Assembly (NCBI RefSeq): GCF_000716435.1 | Contig: NZ_JNWO01000015.1 | Location: 1 to 64,000, forward strand | Reading direction: 5' to 3' | Length of the DNA: 64,000 nt | DNA from: Streptomyces xylophagus | GTDB taxonomy: Bacteria; Actinomycetota; Actinomycetes; Streptomycetales; Streptomycetaceae | Shown here: piece by piece, positions 19,274 to 28,486 of the stretch | Numbering within the stretch: the stretch's first letter is position 1 | How the letters are laid out: each line of letters starts with the position of its first letter | Made by a program: the position numbers and the translations under genes | The notes under the pieces: generated by a model | The model's database searches: none | What the model was told of the DNA's origin: nothing | What the model saw: the letters and a program-made list of their open reading frames with translations, nothing else

Positions 19274-20149
19274 TCAATTAGTTGTACGGTGCTGAGTTCT
19301 GTGGGGCGGAGTGGTGCCCGGCGCCGGGCCCACCTGGCAGGTCGGGCACCAGTAGGTGGGGCGTTCGCGGGAGCCGTCACCCTGGTCGGCGGTGCGGATC
19401 GGGGTGTTGCAGCGCAGGCAGGGGCGGGGGGCGCGGCCGTAGACGAACAGGTCGGGGGTGCCGGCGTTCGTGGTGCGGTGTGGGGAGTTGTTCGTGAGGG
19501 TGCTTGTGGTGTTGCGGACGGGGCGGTCGCGGTTGGCTTCCAGGAGCCGCTTGGCGATGGCGGGGAGCTTTGCGGCGCGGTCGGCGGGGAGTGCGCCGAC
19601 GGGGAGCCAGGGGGTGGCGCCGAGGAGGAAGCAGAGTTCGCTTTTGTAGATGTTGCCGATGCCGGCCAGGTTGCGCTGGTCGAGCAGGGCCTCGCCGAGG
19701 GGGCGGGCGGGGTCTGCGAGGAGGTGGGCGAGGGCCAGTTCGGGGTTCCAGTCCGGGCCCAGGAGGTCGGGGCCGAGGTGGCCTACGGCGCGGTCTTCGT
19801 CGGTCGTGCGGAGGAGCTCCAGGACGGGAAGGCGGTAGCCGACGGCCGTGCGGTCGGCGGTGCCGAGGATCACCCGGATCTGGTGGGCCGGGCCGCCGCC
19901 GCTCCAGCGTTGACCGTTGGCGTACACCCTCCAGGTGCCGTCCATCCGCAGGTGCGAGTGGAGGGTCAGGCCGCCCTCGATACGGGTCAGCAGGTGCTTG
20001 CCCCGGGGCGTGACGTCCAGGACGGTGCGGCCGGTGAGGTCGGCCGTGGCGTACTTGGGGACTCGGAGATCGCTGCGGGTCAGCACCTTGCCCGCGAGGG
20101 CTGTATGGAGGCGCTTCGCGGTCTGCCAGACGGTGTCGCCTTCAGGCAT
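19274..20149 (-). CDS. nei: Fpg/Nei-family DNA glycosylase
   Basis: This 291-aa bifunctional DNA glycosylase/AP lyase excises oxidised bases. The catalytic N-terminal Pro-Glu is present (MPEGDTVWQTAKRLH), which marks the Nei branch. The central helix-2-turn-helix has LDQRNLAGIGNIYKSELCF, and the C-terminal zinc finger has paired cysteines CLRC and CPTC. The tail is Pro/Thr/His-rich. It lies 78 bp downstream of lhr, the same pairing as lhr-nei2 (Rv3296-Rv3297) in M. tuberculosis, suggesting helicase and glycosylase act in one repair pathway. A -10-like CACCCT on the minus strand ends 6 bases before the ATG, so an internal leaderless promoter is possible. Assignment to nei and not mutM is by N-terminus and neighbour. 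Confidence 0.92.
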   Translation of the reverse strand: MPEGDTVWQTAKRLHTALAGKVLTRSDLRVPKYATADLTGRTVLDVTPRGKHLLTRIEGGLTLHSHLRMDGTWRVYANGQRWSGGGPAHQIRVILGTADRTAVGYRLPVLELLRTTDEDRAVGHLGPDLLGPDWNPELALAHLLADPARPLGEALLDQRNLAGIGNIYKSELCFLLGATPWLPVGALPADRAAKLPAIAKRLLEANRDRPVRNTTSTLTNNSPHRTTNAGTPDLFVYGRAPRPCLRCNTPIRTADQGDGSRERPTYWCPTCQVGPAPGTTPPHRTQHRTTN

Positions 20150-20227
20150 GGGTCAAGGGTGGCATGGGGCGGGGGCATGGAGTGGGGGGCTCGGGACGAG
20201 GTGTTGTTCGGTTCATGAGTGGTTGGT

Positions 20228-23200
20228 TCATGCGCGGAGGCGCAGGCCGCGTGGTGTCGCGATGAAACCCGCTCCTTCCAGGAGGGTGCCGATGGGGGAG
20301 GTCAGGGCCGAGGCGCCGTTGACCCGCTCCACGGTGACCGTGCCGAGAGAGCCCGCTCGGGCCGCCGCCGCGAGGGCCTCGGCGGCCGCCTGGAGGCGTG
20401 GGTCCTGGGTGGCCGTGGTGTCCGGGGCGGAGGGCCAGGCGAGCAGGGTCTTGCCGCCGCGCTCCATGTAGAGCGTCAGCTCACCTTCGACGAGCACGAC
20501 GAGCGAGCCCGCCTTTCGGCCCGGTTTGTGTCCGGCGTCGGTCGGGGGTTCGGGCCAGGGGAGGGCCGCGCCGTACGCGTTCGCCGGGTCGGCGGCGGCC
20601 AGGACCACGGCTCGGGTGGCGAGGGAGGGGCGTCGGGGGTGGTGGTTGGCGTAGGGGGAGGCGGTGTTGCCTCGGAGTGTCGGGGTGGGGAAGTCGCGGG
20701 GGGAGATGTAGTCGCCCGGGGACGGGGGGTGGGAGGAGGCTTGGCGGTTGTGCCGTGAGGTGGGGTCGGCGGGTGTGCCCGTGTCGTCGAGGTCGTCGAA
20801 GTCGGTGAACGGGCCGAAGGCGTCGGCGAAGTCGTGGACTCCGGGGGACTCGGGTGTGTGTCGAGCGTGGTCGGCAGGGGAGGCGTGGGGGGCCTGACGA
20901 CCTTGGTTGTCGGGGGAGTTGTAGGTGGTGCTCGCGGCTTCGAAGCCGTCGGCGGAACCGTTGCCGGTGCCGACGGTCGGTGAGTCGGAGCCACCGAGGG
21001 CTCCGAAGCCGTAAGGGTCGCTGTCCGTGGTGTCCGGGGTGGGCAGGTCGTCGCCCCGGTCGCGGGCGTTGGCGACCGCGCGGAGGCGGTCCACCGCGCC
21101 GTCCATCGCGAACTGGGCGGCGCCGAGCCCCTCCACGACATAGCCGCGCCGCGCCTGACCGCTCTCCTCGAACACGGACAGGATGCGGTACGTCGCCGAG
21201 AAGCCGCCCTCCACGCCCTCCGCGGCGACCGCTCCCCGGGTCACCACGCCGTGCCGGTCGAGCAGGGTGCGGGCCAGTGCGTGGGCGCGCACAGTGGGGT
21301 CCGGTTCGTGGGCGGGGAGCAGGGACCAGCGGCCCGCGACGGTCGGCGGACCGGTGCGGGACGCGGGGCGGGCGGCGGCGGTGAGCGAGCCGTAACGCCC
21401 GCGCGGGACCGTGCGCTTGGCGCGGTGGGCCGTGGAACCTGCCGTACGGCCGGAGCCCAGCAAGGAGCGCATGGGGGCGAGCGTGTCGTTGGTGAGCCGG
21501 CCGGACCAGGCCAGGTCCCATACGGCGTCGGCCAGTTGAGGATCGGTGACGTCGGGGTGGGTGGTCGCGCGGACCTGGTCGGTGATCTGGCGGAAGAAGA
21601 GGCCGTAGCCGCCGGAGAGGGTGTCCAGGACCGACTGGTGCAGTGCCGTGAGTTCGAGCGGGTGCGGTGGTGGGAGGAGCAGGGGGGCCGCCTCCGCCAG
21701 GTACAGGGACACCCAGCCGTCCTTGCCGGGGAGGGAGCCTGCGCCGGCCCACACCAGCTCGCCGGCCGAGGTGAGTTCGTCGAGCATGGCGGGCGCGTAG
21801 TTCGCCACGCGGGACGGCAGGACGAGCTTCTCCAGGGCGGACGCGGGCACGGACGCGCCCTGCAACTGCTCGACGGCGCGCACCAGTCCGTCGATGCCGC
21901 GCAGTCCGTGGCCCTTGCCGATGTGCTGCCACTGGGGGAGGAACTGCGCGAGCGCGGCCGGTGGCACCGGCTCCAACTCGTGCCGCAGCGCGGCCAGCGA
22001 CCGGCGGCGCAGGCGACGCAGCACCGTCGCGTCACACCACTCCTGACCGATGCCGGCCGGGTGGAACTCCCCTTGTACGACACGGCCGTTCGCCGCGAGC
22101 CGCTGCAACGCGCCCTCGGTGACGGCCACGCCGAGCCCGAAGCGGGCGGCTGTCGTGGCCGACGTGAACGGGCCGTGGGTGCGGGCGTGGCGCGCGAGGA
22201 GGTCGCCGAGCGGGTCCTTGACCGGTTCGGTGAACGCCTCCGGGACGCCGACCGGCAGTGCGGTGCCGAGGGCGTCGCGCAGTCGGCCCGCGTCCTCGAT
22301 CGCCGCCCAGTGGTCGGCACCGCCGATACGGACCCGGATCGCGCGGCGGGCGGAGGCGAGGTCCTGGGCCCACTGGGGCGCGGAGCCCCGCTCGGCCAAC
22401 TCGGCGTCGGTGAGCGGGCCGAGCATCCGCAGCAGGTCGGCGACGCCCTCGACGTCCTTGATGCGGCGGTCTTCGGTGAGCCACTGGAGCTCCCGCTCCA
22501 GCTCGGTCAGCACCTCGGCGTCGAGGAGTTCGCGCAGCTCCGCCTGGCCGAGCAGCTCGGCCAGCAGGCGTGAGTCCAGCGACAGGGCGGCGGCGCGGCG
22601 CTCGGCGAGCGGTGAGTCTCCCTCGTAGAGGAACTGGGCGACGTACCCGAAGAGGAGGGAGCGGGCGAAGGGGGACGGCTCGGGGGTGGTGACCTCGACG
22701 AGGCGCACCTTGCGGGATTCGAGGTCGCCCATCAGCTCGGTGAGACCCGGGACGTCGAAGACGTCCTGGAGGCATTCGCGGACCGCCTCCAGGACGATCG
22801 GGAACGAACCGAACTCGCTTGCCACCTGGAGCAGTTGGGCGGCGCGCTGACGTTGCTGCCACAGCGGGGTGCGCTTGCCGGGGTTGCGGCGCGGCAGCAG
22901 CAGCGCGCGGGCGGCGCACTCGCGGAAGCGGGCCGCGAACAGGGCCGAGCCGCCGACCTGGTCGGTGACGATCTGATTGACCTCGCCCTTGTCGAAGGCG
23001 ACGTCCGCAGCGCCTACGGGGGCCTGGTCGGCGTCGTACTCCGTGCCGGCCTTCATGGGCTCCTGGTCGAGCAGGTCCAGGCCCATCAAGTCGGCGTCAG
23101 GCAGCCTCAGGACGATGCCGTCGTCGGCGTGCATCACCTGGGCGTCCATGCCGTAGCGCTCGGAGAGGCGGGCGCCGAGCGCGAGGGCCCAGGGGGCGTG

Positions 23201-25297
23201 GACCTGGGCGCCGAAGGGGGAGTGGATCACCACGCGCCAGTCGCCGAGCTCGTCCCGGAAGCGCTCCACGACGATCGTGCGGTCGTCCGGGATGTGGCCG
23301 CAGGCCTCGCGCTGTTCGGCCAGGTACGACAGCACGTTCTCCGCGGCCCAGGCGTCGAGGCCCGCGGCGAGGAGGCGCAGACGGGCGTCCTCCTTGGGCT
23401 GGGAGCCGACCTCGCGCAGGAACGCGCCCACCGCGCGGCCCAGTTCGAGCGGGCGGCCCAGCTGGTCGCCCTTCCAGAAGGGGAGCCTGCCCGGGACGCC
23501 CGGCGCGGGGGAGACCAGGACGCGGTCGCGGGTGATGTCCTCGATCCGCCAGGAGCTGGTGCCAAGCGTGAACACGTCGCCCACGCGGGACTCGTAGACC
23601 ATTTCCTCGTCCAGCTCGCCGACCCGGCCGCCGCCCTTCTTGGGGTCCGCGCCGGCCAGGAAGACCCCGAAGAGCCCGCGGTCGGGGATCGTGCCCCCGG
23701 AGGTGACGGCAAGGCGCTGGGCTCCGGGGCGGCCGGTGATCGTGCCCGCGATGCGGTCCCACACCACGCGGGGGCGCAACTCGGCGAAGGCGTCGGACGG
23801 ATAGCGGCCCGCGAGCATGTCGAGCACGGCCGTGAACGCCGACTCCGGGAGCGAGGCGAAGGGGGCGGCCCGGCGGACCGTGGCGAGCAGGTCGTCGACC
23901 TGCCAGGTGTCCAGCGCCGTCATCGCCACGAGCTGCTGGGCGAGGACGTCCAGGGGGTTGGCGGGAACCCTCAGGGACTCGATGGAGCCGGTGCGCATCC
24001 GCTCGGTGACCACGGCGGCCTGGACGAGGTCGCCCCGGTACTTCGGGAAGACCACGCCCGTGGAGACCGCGCCGACCTGGTGTCCCGCGCGGCCCACGCG
24101 CTGGAGGCCGGAGGCCACGGACGGCGGGGACTCCACCTGGATGACGAGATCGACGGTGCCCATGTCGATGCCCAGCTCCAGACTGGACGTGGCCACCACG
24201 GCGGGCAGTCGGCCCGCCTTGAGGTCCTCCTCGACCTGGGCGCGCTGCTCCTTGGAGACCGAGCCGTGGTGGGCCCGGGCGATGACCGGCGGCGCGCCCT
24301 GGGCGGCGCCGGAACCGCCCATCAGCTCGGCCGGGGCGTGGTGCTCGTCCAGCGTCTCGCCGGTCGCGCGCTCGTAGGCGATCTCGTTGAGCCGGTTGCA
24401 CAGACGCTCCGCGAGACGGCGGGAGTTGGCGAACACGATCGTTGAACGATGGGACTGGACGAGGTCGGTGATGCGCTCCTCGACATGCGGCCAGATGGAC
24501 GGCTTCTCCGCGCCCTCCTTGCCGTCGGCCACCGGGGAGCCGCCCAACTCGCCCAGATCCTCGACCGGGACGACCACGGAGAGGTCGAACTCCTTGCCCG
24601 ACTTCGGCTGGACGATCTCCACCTTGCCGCGCGGGGAGAGATAACGGGCGACCTCGTCGACCGGGCGCACGGTCGCCGAGAGGCCGATACGGCGGGCCGG
24701 CCTCGGCAGCAACTCGTCCAGCCGCTCCAGGGACAGCGCGAGATGCGCACCCCGCTTGGTGCCCGCGACCGCGTGCACCTCGTCCAGGATCACCGTCTCG
24801 ATGCCGGTCAGCGCGTCGCGTGTGGCCGACGTCAGCATCAGGAACAGGGACTCCGGGGTGGTGATCAGGATGTCCGGCGGGCGCGTGGACAGCGCGCGGC
24901 GCTCGGCGGGCGGGGTGTCGCCGGAGCGGATGCCGACCCTGACCTCGGGCTCCGGCAGACCCAGGCGGACGGACTCCTGGCGGATGCCGGTCAGTGGGCT
25001 GCGGAGGTTGCGCTCCACGTCGACCGCGAGGGCCTTCAGCGGAGAGACGTACAGGACGCGGCAGCGCTTCTTCGGGTCGGCCGGCGGGGGCGTCGCGGCG
25101 AGCTGGTCCAGGGCGGCGAGGAAGGCGGCCAGGGTCTTGCCGGAACCGGTCGGCGCGACCACCAGCACGTCCGAGCCCTCGTCGATGGCCTGCCACGCGC
25201 CCGCCTGGGCCGCGGTGGGCGCGGAGAAGGCCCCCGTGAACCAGCCGCGGGTCGCGGGGGAGAAGCCGTCGAGGGCTCGATGTGCGGAGCTGACCAT
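20228..25297 (-). CDS. lhr: Lhr-type large ATP-dependent DNA helicase
   Basis: The 1689-aa superfamily-2 helicase is of the Lhr (large helicase-related) type. The N-terminal ATPase core has Walker A APTGSGKT at about residue 50, DEVH at about 169, LSATVRP, and motif VI QRVGRAGH at about 399. The winged-helix and Lhr-specific core follow, then the long Lhr C-terminal domain. Mycobacterial Lhr is a 3'-5' ssDNA translocase that unwinds RNA:DNA hybrids. Residues about 1410-1552 are a Pro/Ser/Thr/Asp-rich low-complexity insert inside the C-terminal domain, making the protein longer than mycobacterial Lhr (about 1500). ATG 25297 is the first conserved start and coincides with the predicted transcription start of a RecA-NDp-type promoter. 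It forms a pair with nei downstream. Confidence 0.95.
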   Translation of the reverse strand: MVSSAHRALDGFSPATRGWFTGAFSAPTAAQAGAWQAIDEGSDVLVVAPTGSGKTLAAFLAALDQLAATPPPADPKKRCRVLYVSPLKALAVDVERNLRSPLTGIRQESVRLGLPEPEVRVGIRSGDTPPAERRALSTRPPDILITTPESLFLMLTSATRDALTGIETVILDEVHAVAGTKRGAHLALSLERLDELLPRPARRIGLSATVRPVDEVARYLSPRGKVEIVQPKSGKEFDLSVVVPVEDLGELGGSPVADGKEGAEKPSIWPHVEERITDLVQSHRSTIVFANSRRLAERLCNRLNEIAYERATGETLDEHHAPAELMGGSGAAQGAPPVIARAHHGSVSKEQRAQVEEDLKAGRLPAVVATSSLELGIDMGTVDLVIQVESPPSVASGLQRVGRAGHQVGAVSTGVVFPKYRGDLVQAAVVTERMRTGSIESLRVPANPLDVLAQQLVAMTALDTWQVDDLLATVRRAAPFASLPESAFTAVLDMLAGRYPSDAFAELRPRVVWDRIAGTITGRPGAQRLAVTSGGTIPDRGLFGVFLAGADPKKGGGRVGELDEEMVYESRVGDVFTLGTSSWRIEDITRDRVLVSPAPGVPGRLPFWKGDQLGRPLELGRAVGAFLREVGSQPKEDARLRLLAAGLDAWAAENVLSYLAEQREACGHIPDDRTIVVERFRDELGDWRVVIHSPFGAQVHAPWALALGARLSERYGMDAQVMHADDGIVLRLPDADLMGLDLLDQEPMKAGTEYDADQAPVGAADVAFDKGEVNQIVTDQVGGSALFAARFRECAARALLLPRRNPGKRTPLWQQRQRAAQLLQVASEFGSFPIVLEAVRECLQDVFDVPGLTELMGDLESRKVRLVEVTTPEPSPFARSLLFGYVAQFLYEGDSPLAERRAAALSLDSRLLAELLGQAELRELLDAEVLTELERELQWLTEDRRIKDVEGVADLLRMLGPLTDAELAERGSAPQWAQDLASARRAIRVRIGGADHWAAIEDAGRLRDALGTALPVGVPEAFTEPVKDPLGDLLARHARTHGPFTSATTAARFGLGVAVTEGALQRLAANGRVVQGEFHPAGIGQEWCDATVLRRLRRRSLAALRHELEPVPPAALAQFLPQWQHIGKGHGLRGIDGLVRAVEQLQGASVPASALEKLVLPSRVANYAPAMLDELTSAGELVWAGAGSLPGKDGWVSLYLAEAAPLLLPPPHPLELTALHQSVLDTLSGGYGLFFRQITDQVRATTHPDVTDPQLADAVWDLAWSGRLTNDTLAPMRSLLGSGRTAGSTAHRAKRTVPRGRYGSLTAAARPASRTGPPTVAGRWSLLPAHEPDPTVRAHALARTLLDRHGVVTRGAVAAEGVEGGFSATYRILSVFEESGQARRGYVVEGLGAAQFAMDGAVDRLRAVANARDRGDDLPTPDTTDSDPYGFGALGGSDSPTVGTGNGSADGFEAASTTYNSPDNQGRQAPHASPADHARHTPESPGVHDFADAFGPFTDFDDLDDTGTPADPTSRHNRQASSHPPSPGDYISPRDFPTPTLRGNTASPYANHHPRRPSLATRAVVLAAADPANAYGAALPWPEPPTDAGHKPGRKAGSLVVLVEGELTLYMERGGKTLLAWPSAPDTTATQDPRLQAAAEALAAAARAGSLGTVTVERVNGASALTSPIGTLLEGAGFIATPRGLRLRA

Positions 25298-25303
25298 GCG
25301 TCC

Positions 25304-25326
25304 ATCCTGCACCCGACCACTGACAA
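25304..25326 (-). promoter_or_regulatory. RecA-NDp (PafBC-type) promoter of lhr
   Basis: On the minus strand TTGTCAGTG (25326-25318) matches the damage-promoter element exactly, followed by 8 bases and CAGGAT (25309-25304). Six bases later comes the ATG of lhr, so the transcript should begin at the start codon. The -10 matches TANNNT at positions 2 and 6 only. Confidence 0.72.
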
Positions 25327-25511
25327 TGCGTCTGACCTGCGGGGATTCTCCGACGCCGGCTTGCAGGACCGTTTCGGTGCCGTTCGGCTGCCGGGGCCAG
25401 GGCTGTCCCAGCGTCCTGCGGTCGCCATGGTCAGACTGTCTCCGCGTGCTCCGGTCGCCGTGGCCACGACCGTTTCGGCGTCCTTCTGCCGCAGTGGCGG
25501 AGAATGGCCGT

Positions 25512-26498
25512 ATGGCGGGTTCGGGTGAGTTGGCGCGGCACTGGCAGTACGCCGAGCTGCCCGGGGTCGACCTGCTGCGGGCCCGGTACATCCGCAAGAC
25601 GTTTGTCCGGCACACCCACGAAAACTTCGTGATCGCCGCCATCGCGGACGGTGTCGAGGTGTTCCACCACGGCGGGGGTGATGTGTCCGCCGGGGCGGGG
25701 GCTCTGGCGCTGGTGAATCCGGACACGCCGCACACCGGCCGGGCGGGCGTGCCCGAGGGCTGGCGGTACGGGGCGGTCTATCCGTCGCCCGAGGTGGTGG
25801 CCGCGATAGCCGCCGAGACCACCTCGATCCGCGGCACTCCCGGGTTCGTCAGCCCTGTGATCGACGACCCCTACACGGTCGGGCTGGTCCACCAGATCCT
25901 GCGCGCGGCCGACGAGGGCAACGCGCTCGCCGCCGACACCCTGCTGCGGGTTGCCGTCACCAGGCTGCTCCGGCTGAACGGCGGACCCCTGCCGCAGCGC
26001 GTTGTCTCCACGGCAGGCAATCGGGTCGCAGTACGCGCGCGTGCCGTGCTGGAGGAGCGGATGGCGGATCCGCCGTCTCTGGAGAAACTCGCCGGTGATC
26101 TGGGGACCAGCCCGTTCGCGCTGCTGCGTGCCTTCCGTGACGCCTACGGAATGCCGCCCCACTCCTGGCTGACCGACGCCCGTGTGCGGCGGGCACGCCG
26201 GCTCCTGGACGCCGGTACGGCGCCGGCGGAGGCGGCCGTCGCCGTCGGGTTCACGGACCAGCCGCACCTCAACCGGCATTTCACCCGGATCGTGGGCGTG
26301 CCCCCTGGCGCTTACCAGCGGGAGCGCAAGAACGTACAAGACGCGGGGCGGCGGCTGCTCCTACCGTCCGACACGTGGCAGAACAGATCGCTTCAGAAGA
26401 CATACGCGTCGGAGCGGGAGGAGGACAGGCCCCCGAGGCCGAGGGAAAGCCGGACTCCGCCGTCGTACGGGACGCCCTGGGAGTCGGGGTCGCCGTAG
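25512..26498 (+). CDS. AraC-family transcriptional regulator
   Basis: The 328-aa product has an N-terminal cupin-like sensing domain (about 25-110, with HTHENFVIAAI and DTPHTGRAG). Its C-terminal AraC DNA-binding domain has two HTH motifs at about 185-275 (LEKLAGDLGTSPFALLRAFRDAYGMPPHSWL and AAVAVGFTDQPHLNRHFTRIVGVPPGAY types). The final 50 residues are Arg/Pro-rich, not part of the family, and overlap azlC by 124 bp in another frame. Position directly upstream of azlCD and the overlap suggest it controls the exporter genes, perhaps in response to an amino acid (inference). ATG 25512 follows GGCGGAGAATGGCCGT. Confidence 0.9.
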   Translation: MAGSGELARHWQYAELPGVDLLRARYIRKTFVRHTHENFVIAAIADGVEVFHHGGGDVSAGAGALALVNPDTPHTGRAGVPEGWRYGAVYPSPEVVAAIAAETTSIRGTPGFVSPVIDDPYTVGLVHQILRAADEGNALAADTLLRVAVTRLLRLNGGPLPQRVVSTAGNRVAVRARAVLEERMADPPSLEKLAGDLGTSPFALLRAFRDAYGMPPHSWLTDARVRRARRLLDAGTAPAEAAVAVGFTDQPHLNRHFTRIVGVPPGAYQRERKNVQDAGRRLLLPSDTWQNRSLQKTYASEREEDRPPRPRESRTPPSYGTPWESGSP

Positions 26499-27145
26499 GG
26501 CTGTCGGGATTCGCCTTCGGGGTGACCTCGGCCGGTGGGGGGCTCACCCTGCTCCAGACCTGCGCCCTCAGCCTCCTGGTGTTCACCGGAGCCTCGCAGT
26601 TCGCGCTCGTGGGAGCGCTCGCGGCCGGCGGCAATCCGCTCACCGCGGCGGCGGGAGCCTTCTTCCTGGGCGTGCGCAACACCTTCTACGGGCTGCGCCT
26701 GTCGCAGTTGCTGGCCCTCCCGCGCGCGGTGCGGCCGTTCGCCGCCCAGTGGGTCATCGACGAGACGACGGCCGTCACGCTCGCACAGCCCACGCGGCGT
26801 GCCGCACGGATCGGGTTCACCGTCACCGGGCTCACCCTGTACGTGCTGTGGAACCTCACCACACTGCTCGGGGCGCTGGGTGCCAAGGCCATCGGGGACA
26901 CGGACGCCTGGGGTCTCGACGCGGCCGGGCCCGCCGTCTTCCTGGCACTCCTCGCACCCATGCTCAAGACCACCATCGAGCGCGCCGTCGCCGCACTCGC
27001 AGTCCTGCTGGGGCTGGGACTGCTGCCCGTGCTGCCTGCCGGTGTGCCGGTCCTGGTCGCCGCGCTCGCGGCGCCGATCGCACTCTACGTAGAGGGCCGT
27101 CGGCAGGGTGGGACACGTAACGACGCACAGGAGGAAGACCGTTGA
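26375..27145 (+). CDS. azlC: AzlC-family branched-chain amino-acid exporter subunit
   Basis: The 256-aa membrane protein of the AzlC family is the large subunit of a two-part exporter of branched-chain or related amino acids. Hydrophobic helices run from about residue 40 on, with family blocks FTGASQFALVGALAAGGNPLTAAAGAFFLGVRNTFYGL and FAAQWVIDETTAVTLAQP. The first about 35 residues are hydrophilic. GTG 26375 is the only plausible start: no later in-frame ATG/GTG precedes the conserved region. It therefore overlaps the AraC gene by 124 bp. The stop overlaps the azlD start. Confidence 0.9.
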   Translation: MAEQIASEDIRVGAGGGQAPEAEGKPDSAVVRDALGVGVAVGLSGFAFGVTSAGGGLTLLQTCALSLLVFTGASQFALVGALAAGGNPLTAAAGAFFLGVRNTFYGLRLSQLLALPRAVRPFAAQWVIDETTAVTLAQPTRRAARIGFTVTGLTLYVLWNLTTLLGALGAKAIGDTDAWGLDAAGPAVFLALLAPMLKTTIERAVAALAVLLGLGLLPVLPAGVPVLVAALAAPIALYVEGRRQGGTRNDAQEEDR

Positions 27146-27450
27146 CCGTCTGGATCGCGATCGCGGCGACCGCCCTCGGCTGCTACGTCGTCAAGCTCGC
27201 CGGACTCCTCGTGCCCGCGGGCGCGCTCGAGCGGCCGCTGGTGAGGCGGCTCGCCGCCCTGTTGCCCGTCGCCCTCCTCGCCGCGCTCACGGCTCAGCAG
27301 ACCTTCGCCGACGGGCACGCGCTCGTGCTCGACGCCCGGGCCGCGGGGCTCGCGGCGGCCGCCGTGGCGCTGGTGCTGCGGGCACCGTTCCTGCTCGTCG
27401 TCGCGGCGGCCGTGCTGGTGACGGCGGGCGTGCGGGCCATGGGTGGCTGA
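27142..27450 (+). CDS. azlD: AzlD-family branched-chain amino-acid exporter subunit
   Basis: The 102-aa product has four hydrophobic stretches and the AzlD pattern (AATALGCYVVKLAGLLVP ... RRLAALLPVALLAAL ... RAPFLLVVAAAVLVTAGVRA). It is the small partner of AzlC. The start is TTG 27142, whose last two bases form part of the azlC TGA stop, with a strong GGAGGAAG ribosome-binding site inside azlC, indicating translational coupling. An unconventional start is therefore well supported. Confidence 0.88.
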   Translation: MTVWIAIAATALGCYVVKLAGLLVPAGALERPLVRRLAALLPVALLAALTAQQTFADGHALVLDARAAGLAAAAVALVLRAPFLLVVAAAVLVTAGVRAMGG

Positions 27451-27461
27451 GGCGGCCGGCA

Positions 27462-28406
27462 TCAGCCCACGGAGCGGCCGTGCGCCTTCAGGGTGCGCAG
27501 TGCCTGGATCGTCACCATGGGGCGTGCCTCCAGGGCGATGCCCGGCGCCCACTGGCGCCAGCGGATCGGCCAACCGCCGTCCTCCTGCTGGCCGCTCGCC
27601 AGGTGGTCCAGGGAGCGGGCCATCTCGTCGTCCGTGAACCACGCGCGCGCGAGTGAACTCGGCGTCTTCGCGTAGTCGTACGGGAAGTGGTGCTCGCCCG
27701 GCGCGTACCCGGGGGCGACCGGGTAGGCCTCCAGGTGCTCCGGGTCCAGGGCGGCGAGCCGGTGCTCGCGCACCAGGCGGCCGAGGCGGTCGGCGGCGGC
27801 CTCCGCGCGCGGGCGGTCGGGTGCCGAGTCCAGGAAGGCGACGGCGGCCTCGATCTCGTAGGGGTGGGACTTCTCCAGGGAGTCGACGGCCTGCCAGCAG
27901 AAGTCGGTGGCCCGGAAGAGCCAGGCGTGCCACACCTCGTTGCGGTGCAGCAGGCCCACCACCGGCCCGGTGGCGAGGAGTTCGCTGGGCGGGTCGTCCA
28001 CGATCGGCACGAACGGAGCCGTCGGATAGCCGCGCTGGCCGGGATCGATCGCCGGCAGTGCGCCGTCGGCCGTGGAGACCGAGGTCAGATAGCGGCACAC
28101 GCGTTCCACCCGCTGCCCGCCGCAGCGCCCGATGGAGTCCAGGACGCGCAGGGCGTGACCGGTGTGCAGCGGCTGGCTCACCGGGCCGCGCAGATCGGGC
28201 TCCAGCGCGTGCCCGTAGCCGCCGTCCTCGTTGCGGTAGGCGTCCAGGGCGGTCTCCACCGGATCGGGGTCGCCGTTGAGGAAGTGGTACGCGAAGAGGC
28301 GCTGTTCCAGCACACGCGCGGTGAGCCAGACGAAGTGCTCGGCGCGGAAGAGCGGGGAGTGCGCCGGGGGCGTCGGGGGGAGTGGGGAAGCTCCTGATTC
28401 GGCCAT
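27462..28406 (-). CDS. Predicted alpha/alpha-toroid (prenyltransferase-like) protein
   Basis: The 314-aa product has repeats typical of terpenoid cyclase/prenyltransferase alpha-toroids: RNEDGGYGHALEPDLRGP, STADGALPAIDPGQ and QQEDGGWPIRW, with regularly spaced Leu/Ala helices. The DxDD motif of squalene-hopene cyclase is not visible, so a cyclase function is not claimed. It may be a structural relative with an unknown substrate. Start ATG 28406 lies 8 bases after a -10-like TACGGT on the minus strand and lacks a ribosome-binding site, so it is probably leaderless. It is divergent from the DUF3046 gene with an 80-bp gap. Confidence 0.75.
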   Translation of the reverse strand: MAESGASPLPPTPPAHSPLFRAEHFVWLTARVLEQRLFAYHFLNGDPDPVETALDAYRNEDGGYGHALEPDLRGPVSQPLHTGHALRVLDSIGRCGGQRVERVCRYLTSVSTADGALPAIDPGQRGYPTAPFVPIVDDPPSELLATGPVVGLLHRNEVWHAWLFRATDFCWQAVDSLEKSHPYEIEAAVAFLDSAPDRPRAEAAADRLGRLVREHRLAALDPEHLEAYPVAPGYAPGEHHFPYDYAKTPSSLARAWFTDDEMARSLDHLASGQQEDGGWPIRWRQWAPGIALEARPMVTIQALRTLKAHGRSVG

Positions 28407-28486
28407 GCGTCAGACCGTAGGACGGAAAGCGGTCTCGGCGAGCGGTCCCGGCTCGGGCCCACTCTCAGGGGCGGGATACTGGTGTC

